This document shows, piece by piece, positions 33,974 to 40,458 of a stretch of DNA of 40,458 nucleotides. The number at the start of each line of letters is the position of its first letter. Position 1 is the stretch's first letter. The DNA lies in NCBI GenBank assembly GCA_947474545.1, contig CANJJI010000022.1:1-40458 (forward strand). The letters are read 5' to 3'. The stretch is from Beijerinckiaceae bacterium. GTDB taxonomy: Bacteria > Pseudomonadota > Alphaproteobacteria > Rhizobiales > Beijerinckiaceae. The notes below the pieces were generated by a model. The model searched no databases. It was not told the DNA's origin and saw only the letters and a program-made list of their open reading frames with translations. The position numbers were made by a program, and so were the translations under genes.

Positions 33974-34753
33974 ATGAGCAAAGCTTCACGTCCAACGGCA
34001 AGCGCACCGCCAGAGCGGGCCAGCGGCATTCAGGTGATTGCGCGCGCGGCGGCGATCCTGCGTACCTTGCAAGCCCATCGTGATGGTATGAGCCTTGGCG
34101 AGATCGCCAAATCCGTCGGCCTTGCGCGCTCCACGGTGCAGCGCATCGTCAATGCGCTGGCGGCGGAGGGACTCGTGAGCGCCAATGGCGCACGCAGCCT
34201 GCGCATCGGCCCGGCGATTGCCGGGCTCGCCTCCGCCGCCAATGGCAATACGGCGGATCTTGTCGCGCCGCATCTGCGCGCGCTGGGTGATGATGTCGGC
34301 GAAACCGTCGATCTAGCACTGCTGACAGGCGGCTCGGCGGTATTTGTCGATCAGGTGCAGGGGCGGCACCGGCTCGTGGCGCTGTCTGCGGTGGGCCAGC
34401 GCTTTCCCCTGCATTGCACAGCCAACGGCAAGGCGATCCTCGCCTGTTTTTCGCTGGCGGATGCCGAAGACCTCATCGACAAAAGCCTGGCCGAACATCC
34501 CCATCACAAATTGAAAAACCGCAAGGCGCTGCTGCGCGAAATAGACGAGGCCCGCGCCAGCCATCTTGCCTTTGACCTTGGCGAACATGGCGAAGGCATC
34601 TGCGCTGTCGGGACGGCGCTGCTGGACGCATCGGGGCGGCCCGTCGCAATCTCGGTGCCTGTGCCTGCGCAGAGATTTGCTGATGTGCGCGCCGATGTGG
34701 CGAAGAAGCTGCTGGGGTTTCGGGAGAGGATCAAAGGGGTGGTGGGAGGGTAG
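33974..34753 (+). CDS. IclR-family transcriptional regulator
   Basis: 259 residues from the ATG at 33974, with AGG upstream; the frame is open to 33797 but that part crosses the operator. N-terminal winged helix: VIARAAAILRTL, SLGEIAKSVGLARSTVQRIVNAL. C-terminal effector domain: VAPHLRALGDDVGETVDLALL, FPLHCTANGKAILACFS, and GEGICAVGTALLDASGRPVAI. IclR regulators sense small catabolites. Divergent from the nine-gene catabolic series, which it probably controls. The effector is likely a pathway substrate or intermediate. Confidence 0.93.
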   Translation: MSKASRPTASAPPERASGIQVIARAAAILRTLQAHRDGMSLGEIAKSVGLARSTVQRIVNALAAEGLVSANGARSLRIGPAIAGLASAANGNTADLVAPHLRALGDDVGETVDLALLTGGSAVFVDQVQGRHRLVALSAVGQRFPLHCTANGKAILACFSLADAEDLIDKSLAEHPHHKLKNRKALLREIDEARASHLAFDLGEHGEGICAVGTALLDASGRPVAISVPVPAQRFADVRADVAKKLLGFRERIKGVVGG

Positions 34754-34920
34754 GGGGCGAACTTAATAAGCGCGTGGCATACCAGTTATAACGAAGTTGT
34801 CGAATACTGCTGATTCCTCATAAACAGGCATTCCTTTGCCTTGAAGTAATGGTCTGATTGCTTGCTCACCCTACTGCTTAGAAGTAAGAAAGAGTAGCAT
34901 TCACCTACTTTTGGTTTCCG

Positions 34921-35208
34921 ATGTCCTTCCTCTCAAAACTCTTCGGCCTCGGCGGCACGCCCAAAGAGGCTCCCTCCGCACCCACACAGCAGTACGAAGG
35001 CTACACTATCGCGGCCACTCCATTTGAAGATGGCGGCCGCTTTCAGCTGTGCGGCATCATTACCAAAGAGATTGGGGGCGAAGTGAAGGAGCATCGCTTC
35101 ATCCGCGCGGACAAACTAGGCTCGATGGAAGACGCCGTCTCCATGACATTTTTCAAGGGCCGCCAGATTATAGACCAGATGGGCGAAGACGTCTTCCGTC
35201 AACGCTGA
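34921..35208 (+). CDS. HlyU-family protein
   Basis: 95 residues. The HlyU family (PF10115) is annotated as transcriptional activator after the Vibrio haemolysin regulator, though the domain is found in many proteobacteria without toxins. The conserved pattern YEGYTIAATPFEDGGRFQLCG, ITKEIGGEVKEHRFIRADK, and FFKGRQIIDQMGEDVF is well preserved. No helix-turn-helix is seen and DNA binding is not obvious. No ribosome site is clear. The 167-bp gap before it shows no other feature. Confidence 0.8.
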   Translation: MSFLSKLFGLGGTPKEAPSAPTQQYEGYTIAATPFEDGGRFQLCGIITKEIGGEVKEHRFIRADKLGSMEDAVSMTFFKGRQIIDQMGEDVFRQR

Positions 35209-35246
35209 TAGAAGATTTCCATCGTCTGCAGATTTGAAGGCCTTCC

Positions 35247-35657
35247 ATGCCGTCCACCACTTCGCTGGCTACATCCACCCCCAACGGAACACTCACCGTT
35301 CGCACCATCGCCATGCCGGCGGATACGAACGCCAATGGCGATATTTTCGGCGGCTGGGTCATGTCTGCCATGGATCAGGCAGGAGGCATTGCCGGCGTCG
35401 AACGCGCGCAGGGCCGCGTCGTTACCGTTAAGGTCGATTCCATGACATTCATCGCGCCTATGAAAGTCGGCGATGTGCTGGAAGTCTATACGGACATTGA
35501 AAGCGTTGGCCGCACCTCCATGAAAATTCATATCGAGGCCTGGGCGCAGCGCTTTCAGACGACGCGGCGAGAAAAAGTCACCGACGCGATCTTCACCTTT
35601 GTCGCCGTCGACGATGCCGGAAAACCGCGCCCGGTCCCGGCCATTGCTGCAGACTGA
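35247..35657 (+). CDS. yciA: Acyl-CoA thioesterase, YciA type
   Basis: 136 residues, hotdog fold. YciA hydrolyses short- and medium-chain acyl-CoAs in the cytoplasm. Signature residues: TIAMPADTNANGDIFGGWVM with the catalytic N-x-x-G-D-x-F-G-G-W block, MDQAGGIAGVERAQGR, and TFIAPMKVGDVLEVYTDI. Length fits. It follows the HlyU-like gene by 38 bp and may be cotranscribed with it. It could help release CoA from pathway products of the neighbouring cluster, but that is speculation. Confidence 0.93.
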   Translation: MPSTTSLATSTPNGTLTVRTIAMPADTNANGDIFGGWVMSAMDQAGGIAGVERAQGRVVTVKVDSMTFIAPMKVGDVLEVYTDIESVGRTSMKIHIEAWAQRFQTTRREKVTDAIFTFVAVDDAGKPRPVPAIAAD

Positions 35658-35678
35658 AGACGAGAACAACCCGCTGAA

Positions 35679-37442
35679 TTACCGCTGAACGATCCACCGC
35701 GAGTCGACCATCCAGCGCTGGAATGCCAGTACCGCGCCGCGATCGCCGCAGGTCGTGTAGAGGCCGTTGCACTGGTTCATCAACCAGAGCCGCCGCTCAT
35801 AAACAGGGTCGAGCGGCAGACCAGCAGCCGCTACGGCCAACGTCGCCAGATGCGGAATCTCCAGAATCGGGAACGAGGGTATCGCCAATTTCGGCGTAAA
35901 GCCCATCGCTTCCACGGAATAATAGGTTTCAAAGGCGCGCGATGAAGGATCGAGCTGCCAGGCTGTGCCCTGGTTTGCGATGTCCTGCGCATTCTTCAGC
36001 GGCAGCCGCGCAAGCGCAGGCTGATGGTCGCCAAAGCTTACAAACAGGAAGGGATTATGCGGATAGCGTTGTTTCAGTTTTGCCCTGAAATCATCGCGAT
36101 CCCGTTTGGCCAGCACCATGCGCCAGAGATATTCGTCGAATTCCTTGTCGCCGGTCCAGACTGTCTTTTCTCCCCGTTTCAACGCCTCCGGCGCATAACG
36201 GAAATCCCAGGGGCCATGGGTCGACATGCTGGAAGCGACGATGAATTGCGGATGACGAACTTCCTGTTCGTCCGCCTTCGCCAGCACCTTGAGAACCTGC
36301 TCGTAATAAAAGCCATCTCGCTGGCGATCATCATGTGCCTTGTGCACGCTGCGGTCGATCACCTTGTCAAAGCCAATCGCCCGATAGAACCGGCCCGAGC
36401 CCGCAAACTCCGCCATGGAGGGATAGACAATCGATGTCTCATAGCCGCAGGCGCGCAGATATTGCGGCAAGGTATGACGCAGCCGTCCGGTCATCAGCTG
36501 CATGGCGAAATTGCGCATATTGCCGAAGGAGTTTGTCGACAGCCCCGTGAGCGCCGAAAAGTCGCTCAGCCACGTGCCACCACCAAATGTCTCGACCCGC
36601 AGCTTGTGAACCTGCTTGTCGGCTGATTGAAAGAAGGGCGTCAGTTCTTCTGGATACTTCAGATTGGGGTAGATACCGCCGGGCATGCCGGATTCGTTCA
36701 GAAACAGCACAATATCCGGCGAACCTGCTGGCGCCGTGCAGGAAATCTTGTCGGAGATGACAGGCGTCAGCGCCGCCTGCGCACTCATCTCAAGTACGCC
36801 CTTTTCACGCACCAGCGCTGGCAGGTCGCTCAGCGATGCGATGAAGGACGAGAAGACAAACTGTTTGTCGTCAAAGAATGTCGGGCGCCGATCGCCCAGC
36901 CACCAGCCGCTGCCGCCAAGCAGCGCAGCCGCCAGCGCGGCAATTCCGAAGGACGCCTTTCGCCCCAGCATATGCGGCGCTTCCGCACGAAAGCTCCACA
37001 CCAGCACCGCAAGCGCAGTCAATACAATGGCGCCAAAGAGAACAGCTGTTCCGGAAAACGTCTGAATGAAGAAACCCAGTTCCGTTATACCGGAAAGGTA
37101 GAAGAAAATGTCGTAGACATGCAGATTCATAGCCGCAATGCGAAACTTGAAGACTGCGGTGGCAAAGGTGGCGATGAACAGCACCAGGCTCAGAAAAAGC
37201 GAGAATGCGATGCGCTGGCTCATCGCGTAGAAAAATCCAGCAAGCCCCACACAGAAAATCAGCACAGCCGCTGTGACAGGAAGTTCAGGCTCGGTAGCCA
37301 GGACAAATGCCAGCCAGAGGAAGGCGGCCGCACTCGCAAAAATAGCCACCGGCTCGCGAACGCCAGCCGGAACAACAGAAAGCCGCGCATCAAGGAAGGC
37401 CCGCGCGCGGCTGAAAAGTCCGTTCAGTTCCTTGGTCGACAC
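35679..37442 (-). CDS. Five-TM sulfatase-superfamily membrane transferase (LtaS/OpgB-like)
   Basis: 587 residues from GTG at 37442; no ribosome site decides the start. Five hydrophobic segments in the first 190 residues precede a large extracytoplasmic catalytic domain. It shows the metal/substrate residues of the family: NESG (LFLNESGMPGG), the nucleophile region SALTGLSTNSF, His in SSMSTHGPW, and FGDHQPAL. LtaS and OpgB transfer phosphoglycerol to lipids or glucans, and related enzymes transfer phosphoethanolamine. A role in envelope-glycan or lipid modification is likely, but substrate is unknown. It stands alone on the minus strand. Confidence 0.85.
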   Translation of the reverse strand: MSTKELNGLFSRARAFLDARLSVVPAGVREPVAIFASAAAFLWLAFVLATEPELPVTAAVLIFCVGLAGFFYAMSQRIAFSLFLSLVLFIATFATAVFKFRIAAMNLHVYDIFFYLSGITELGFFIQTFSGTAVLFGAIVLTALAVLVWSFRAEAPHMLGRKASFGIAALAAALLGGSGWWLGDRRPTFFDDKQFVFSSFIASLSDLPALVREKGVLEMSAQAALTPVISDKISCTAPAGSPDIVLFLNESGMPGGIYPNLKYPEELTPFFQSADKQVHKLRVETFGGGTWLSDFSALTGLSTNSFGNMRNFAMQLMTGRLRHTLPQYLRACGYETSIVYPSMAEFAGSGRFYRAIGFDKVIDRSVHKAHDDRQRDGFYYEQVLKVLAKADEQEVRHPQFIVASSMSTHGPWDFRYAPEALKRGEKTVWTGDKEFDEYLWRMVLAKRDRDDFRAKLKQRYPHNPFLFVSFGDHQPALARLPLKNAQDIANQGTAWQLDPSSRAFETYYSVEAMGFTPKLAIPSFPILEIPHLATLAVAAAGLPLDPVYERRLWLMNQCNGLYTTCGDRGAVLAFQRWMVDSRWIVQR

Positions 37443-37591
37443 TTAACGCATACCCGCCGTGAAAGTCTGATGACGTTTACATGTATTATGCATGACGGGA
37501 TTGTAAAGCGCTGAATTAAGGCGACTTGAAGAATGGGGTGCTGCTGGTCATCATACCGCACTGCAGCAAAAACTCTCAAAGGGCGCGACCG

Positions 37592-37981
37592 CTAGGATGT
37601 CGCCGCGTAACTTTTTTCCTCGACGATGTCAGAGCCGGACAAAACATTGATCTGCTTCTTAATATGAGCCCGCTTGTCATTGGTCTGGTAAACGGCGCGC
37701 GCCAGCGCCACGAAGCGGGGCCCGAAATCCTTTTCCCGCTCGCAGTCCCGGATACGATCTTCAATGTCCCAGAGCGCTTCGTTCACGGTTTTGAGTTCTG
37801 CCACCAGTTCGGCATGTCCGGAAACGGAACCTCTGCCACCCGCCAGCGCCTGCAATAGCGCCAATTCATGATTGACGTTCTTGAGTTTCGCCGGGTCAGC
37901 GATCCGCTCTGCCTTGATTTCCAGAATGGTGATTTTGTCGAAAAGCTCGCCCATGGAGCCCGGAATGAGAAGCTTCGCCAT
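37592..37981 (-). CDS. DUF6165 family protein
   Basis: 129 residues, helical. The conserved start LLIPGSMGELFDKITILEIK and RDCEREKDFGPRFVALARAVY match the DUF6165 family; function not established. It lies 3 bp after the glycosyltransferase-like gene and was probably expressed with it. Similar proteins are, to my memory, found next to TPR-glycosyltransferase genes, so a shared glycan-related task is a reasonable inference. The 149-bp gap to the sulfatase-type gene holds nothing recognisable. Confidence 0.82.
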   Translation of the reverse strand: MAKLLIPGSMGELFDKITILEIKAERIADPAKLKNVNHELALLQALAGGRGSVSGHAELVAELKTVNEALWDIEDRIRDCEREKDFGPRFVALARAVYQTNDKRAHIKKQINVLSGSDIVEEKSYAATS

Positions 37982-37984
37982 AAT

Positions 37985-38860
37985 TTAATCCCGTGCCTGT
38001 CTTGTCAGCTCATCCACGTCGCGGGCGATCCGCGCAAACACGCCCGCCCAATCGCCCCGCGCCGTCTGCCTGTAAAGCTTCATCGAGGGATACCACGGGC
38101 TGTCCGTCCGTTCGAGCATCCAGCGCCAGTCCGGTACGTGTTTCAGTGCGACCCACACAGGCACGCCCAGCGCGCCCGCCAGATGGGCGATAGATGTATC
38201 GCAGGTGATCACCAGATCAAGGTTCGCCATAACAGCGGCGCTATCGAGGAAGGCATCAGGGCCCGTGTCAAAATCATCGCCCAGCGTTTCCACCTTCAGC
38301 CCTGCGGGTAGAGCAGCAATCTGGTCGAGACCGTGCGTCATTTGTAGAGAGATCAGCCGCGCACCGGGAAGTGCAGCAACGCCGGCGAGACTTTGCAGTG
38401 CAAACGAACGGCCCTGATCGATGGAGCCCTGCGGATTGCCCTGCCAGCACACACCGATCTTAAAACCTGTTGGGCCCAGACGTTGTTTCCAGCTGGCGGA
38501 CAATACGCTGTCCGCTTGCAGATAGGACGGCGAGGACGGGATCGTCTTCAACCCTATTCCCAAAACGCCGGGCAGACTCATCAACGCACATTGAAAATCA
38601 AATTCCGCCTGCGGCGCTGGCCTATCAACCAAGTTTGCGAAACGCGCCAAAGGCTGCAAAAGCCTGTGCATCGAGGCCCGCACAACAAAAGTGACATGCG
38701 CCCCGCGTTCGTCCAGCAAGCGCAGATACCGGCTGAACATGATGACATCGCCGAGCCCCTGCTCTTCGTAAACGACAATCCGCCGCCCCGAAATATCTTC
38801 GCCGCGCCAGACGGGGCCGGCCCGGCATATCTGCGCACGCCCGCATCCGCACTCTGCCAC
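37985..38860 (-). CDS. Glycosyltransferase-like C-terminal half of a frameshifted TPR-glycosyltransferase gene
   Basis: The frame (GTG at 38860, 291 codons) is real only from about 38830. From residue 16, VWRGEDISGRRIVVYEEQG matches the continuation of TPR-linked glycosyltransferase-9-like proteins; LGDVIMFSRYLRLL, GVCWQGNPQGSIDQGRSF, ITCDTSIAHLAGALGVPVW (donor-binding D-T-S-x-x-H) and HVPDWRWMLERTDSPWYPS follow. The first 15 residues are out-of-frame shadow. The N-terminal TPR half is the frame 38581-39396. A frameshift in the GC run 38811-38830 separates them. If genuine, the gene is dead or depends on frameshifting; if a sequencing error, it is one protein of about 470 residues. Confidence 0.8.
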   Translation of the reverse strand: MAECGCGRAQICRAGPVWRGEDISGRRIVVYEEQGLGDVIMFSRYLRLLDERGAHVTFVVRASMHRLLQPLARFANLVDRPAPQAEFDFQCALMSLPGVLGIGLKTIPSSPSYLQADSVLSASWKQRLGPTGFKIGVCWQGNPQGSIDQGRSFALQSLAGVAALPGARLISLQMTHGLDQIAALPAGLKVETLGDDFDTGPDAFLDSAAVMANLDLVITCDTSIAHLAGALGVPVWVALKHVPDWRWMLERTDSPWYPSMKLYRQTARGDWAGVFARIARDVDELTRQARD

Positions 38861-39396
38861 CGGCTTTCATAAGCAGGCCACCCCGCAGCAAAATCACCTT
38901 GCAGCAAGGCCACAAGACCAAACCCCAGCCGGGCAACCGGATAATCAGGCGTCAACGCCAGGGCTGTTTCGAAACTTTGCCGGGCTTCTGACACAAGGTT
39001 CATTTTCTTGAGGGAATTGCCGCGATTACAGAACGCGCGCGCATAAGCCGGTCGAAGCCTGAGCGCTGTGTCATAGGAAGCCACAGCATCCTCGTATTGG
39101 CCTAGCGTGTCGAAGGCGATGCCGAGATTATAAAAGGCGTCAGTGGAATCCTGGCGGACAGAAATCGCCTTTATCAGAAAGTTCTTTGCATCAGCAGGCC
39201 GCCCTTGCTGCAGGGCGATCACCCCAAGACTATGCAATGCATCGAACTGCAGGGGATCGGCGTTCAGAACAGCCACATAAAGAGCTGCAGCAGCATCCAT
39301 TTGACCAGCTGCATGAGCATTCGCAGCCGATTGGATTTTAGCCTTCAGATTTATAGCGCCGTCACCTAGTGTCTGAATTGGACTCCTTGGTCTCAA
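38581..39396 (-). CDS. TPR N-terminal half of a frameshifted TPR-glycosyltransferase gene
   Basis: About 190 real codons, then out-of-frame residues to 38581. Four tetratricopeptide repeats are seen: FDALHSLGVIALQQGRPADA, AFYNLGIAFDTLGQYEDAV, AFCNRGNSLKKMNLVSEA and ARLGFGLVALLQGDFAAGW; then PAYESRWQSADAGVRRYAGP, where the frame should pass to VWRGED in the glycosyltransferase half. The nominal TTG start at 39396 overlaps the transposase stop (TTGA), with no ribosome site, so the IS30 insertion probably removed the original start and promoter. See the C-terminal half at 37985-38860. Confidence 0.8.
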   Translation of the reverse strand: MRPRSPIQTLGDGAINLKAKIQSAANAHAAGQMDAAAALYVAVLNADPLQFDALHSLGVIALQQGRPADAKNFLIKAISVRQDSTDAFYNLGIAFDTLGQYEDAVASYDTALRLRPAYARAFCNRGNSLKKMNLVSEARQSFETALALTPDYPVARLGFGLVALLQGDFAAGWPAYESRWQSADAGVRRYAGPAPSGAAKIFRGGGLSFTKSRGSAMSSCSAGICACWTNAGRMSLLLCGPRCTGFCSLWRVSQTWLIGQRRRRNLIFNVR

Positions 39397-40415
39397 ACAT
39401 CAAGTGCAACGGTTGAACTGAAGGCTTTGATTTCTTCGGCCATGGCCTCGGCAGGGGTTTTCCAGCCGAGGGTTTTTCTGGGGCGGCCGTTCATCAATCT
39501 GGCGACATCGTTCAGCCAGGTCTGCGAGGCATCGCTGAGGTCGGTGCCCTTGGGCATGAACTGACGCAAGAGGCCGTTGGTGTTCTCGTTGGAGCCGCGC
39601 TGCCATGGCGCGTGCGGGTCACAGAACCAGATGTCGATCTTCAGGCGCCGCGCCAGTTCCGGATGGCAGGCCATCTCCGATCCCCGGTCATAGGTTATGC
39701 TTTTGCGGACCTCGCGTGGCAGGCGTTTCATCTGGCGGCTGAAGGCCTCCAGCGCTGCCACTGCGGTATTGCCCTCCATCTTGCACAGAACCACGAAGCG
39801 GGTCTTGCGCTCGACCAGCGTGCCCACCGACGAGCGGTTGAAGGCACCCTTGATCAGGTCTCCCTCCCAGTGGCCGGGGATGAGGCGGGCTTCGATCTCC
39901 TCGGGCCGATGGATAATCCGCAAGGATTCCGGGACCATGGAGCTTCCAGCCAGCGTCGTGCGCTTGCGGCCCCTTGCCGGTTTCGCCTGCCGCAGCGCCA
40001 AAACCATCGCCGCCTTCAGCCCACCTTTGGGCTGCGCGTAGATCGCGGCATAGATGGTCTCATGGCTGACGCGGGCGCAGGGATTGTCGGGATGCATGGC
40101 GCGCAGTCTGGCAGCCATCTGTTCGGGCGACCAGCGCTGATGCACAAGTTTGCGGCGCACCCAATCGTGCAACGCGCCACCCTCGGCCAGCTTGCGAGGC
40201 CGCCTGCACCGCGACCGCCGCACGTCATAAATCGCACGCGCCACCTGCGGACTGTAGCCAGCCTCACCCGACCCGCCCCGCGCCAATTCCCGCCCGATCG
40301 TGCTTGGCGCGCGTCCCAGGACCAACCCTATCTCACGAAGGCTGCTGCCCCGCCGATGCTCGGCCAAAATCACGCCACGTTCCTCGCTGCCAAGGTGCTT
40401 GTATCGACTGTCCAT
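39393..40415 (-). CDS. IS30-family transposase
   Basis: 340 residues from the ATG at 40415. N-terminal helix-turn-helix: LREIGLVLGRAPSTIGRELARGG. The DDE catalytic core: Asp in GHWEGDLIKG, Asp in TYDRGSEMACHP and Glu in NENTNGLLRQF; the KTRFVVLCKMEG strand lies between. The C-terminus TVALDV is encoded by the left inverted repeat, and the TGA stop lies just outside it. The frame is complete, so the copy may be active. Confidence 0.93.
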   Translation of the reverse strand: MDSRYKHLGSEERGVILAEHRRGSSLREIGLVLGRAPSTIGRELARGGSGEAGYSPQVARAIYDVRRSRCRRPRKLAEGGALHDWVRRKLVHQRWSPEQMAARLRAMHPDNPCARVSHETIYAAIYAQPKGGLKAAMVLALRQAKPARGRKRTTLAGSSMVPESLRIIHRPEEIEARLIPGHWEGDLIKGAFNRSSVGTLVERKTRFVVLCKMEGNTAVAALEAFSRQMKRLPREVRKSITYDRGSEMACHPELARRLKIDIWFCDPHAPWQRGSNENTNGLLRQFMPKGTDLSDASQTWLNDVARLMNGRPRKTLGWKTPAEAMAEEIKAFSSTVALDV

Positions 40416-40458
40416 CGCAACATCCTATGCCCTGCGGGCCGTGGGTGTTGCACTTGAA
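39399..40458. mobile_element. IS30-family insertion sequence reaching the window edge
   Basis: The transposase gene is bracketed by matching terminal sequences: TCAAGTGCAAC at 39400-39410 and its inverted copy GTTGCACTTGA at 40447-40457, the latter one base from the last base of the window. The outer limits may be off by a few bases, and a target duplication cannot be seen because the right flank is missing. The left end abuts the TPR gene. Confidence 0.8.

Overview
The window looks like one end of a contig from an alphaproteobacterium. The evidence is a ChpT phosphotransferase, a CtrA master regulator, the CtrA-inhibitor SciP, an EipA-type DUF1134 protein, a PmtA-type methyltransferase, TTAA-N7-TTAAC CtrA boxes and clustered GANTC (CcrM) sites. 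A Hyphomicrobiales-like or related order fits, but genus cannot be read from the sequence.

Layout. (1) 1-622: a decayed integrase C-terminus beside tRNA-Glu(CTC), probably the edge of an old island. (2) 707-2670: a membrane-anchored coiled-coil protein and EipA. (3) 3072-8897: chpT followed by a compact chemotaxis operon cheA(hybrid)-cheW-cheY-cheB-cheR, closed by a hairpin. (4) 9232-14101: two small unknown genes, ctrA, fliJ (without fliI), an orphan gene with a Tat-like leader, a UPF0104 membrane protein and sciP. The ctrA-fliJ gap is rich in regulatory sequence. (5) 14441-17659: housekeeping genes mnmA-pmtA (4-base overlap), tRNA-Met with a good promoter, and the Mrp/ApbC iron-sulfur carrier. 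(6) 17913-24918, plus strand: alpha/beta-hydrolase, LLM flavin oxidoreductase, second alpha/beta-hydrolase, TRAP transporter dctPQM and an aldo/keto reductase. (7) 24978-33804, minus strand: cyclase/cupin/SDR (tightly overlapped), 3-hydroxyacyl-CoA dehydrogenase, a branched-chain-amino-acid-type ABC transporter and a BKACE beta-keto acid cleavage enzyme, led by a divergent IclR regulator (33974-34753) with a three-half-site operator. (8) 34921-39396: HlyU-like protein, YciA-type thioesterase, a five-TM sulfatase-superfamily protein, DUF6165 and a TPR/glycosyltransferase gene broken by a frameshift. (9) 39393-40458: an IS30-family element whose outer inverted repeat coincides with the last bases of the window, so the contig probably broke at this repeat.

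How it works together. ChpT, CtrA and SciP belong to the cell-cycle/motility phosphorelay (CckA to ChpT to CtrA, with SciP restraining CtrA). Their linkage to chemotaxis and flagellar genes gives a motility-control neighbourhood. Blocks 6 and 7 together look like an accessory catabolic locus with two high-affinity uptake systems (TRAP and ABC) feeding oxidation, hydrolysis and beta-keto acid cleavage steps under IclR control. The substrate cannot be named. The gaps of this locus carry palindromic extragenic repeats of two families, and one of them supplies the stop codon of the hydroxyacyl-CoA dehydrogenase. No CRISPR array, rRNA operon or complete prophage was seen.
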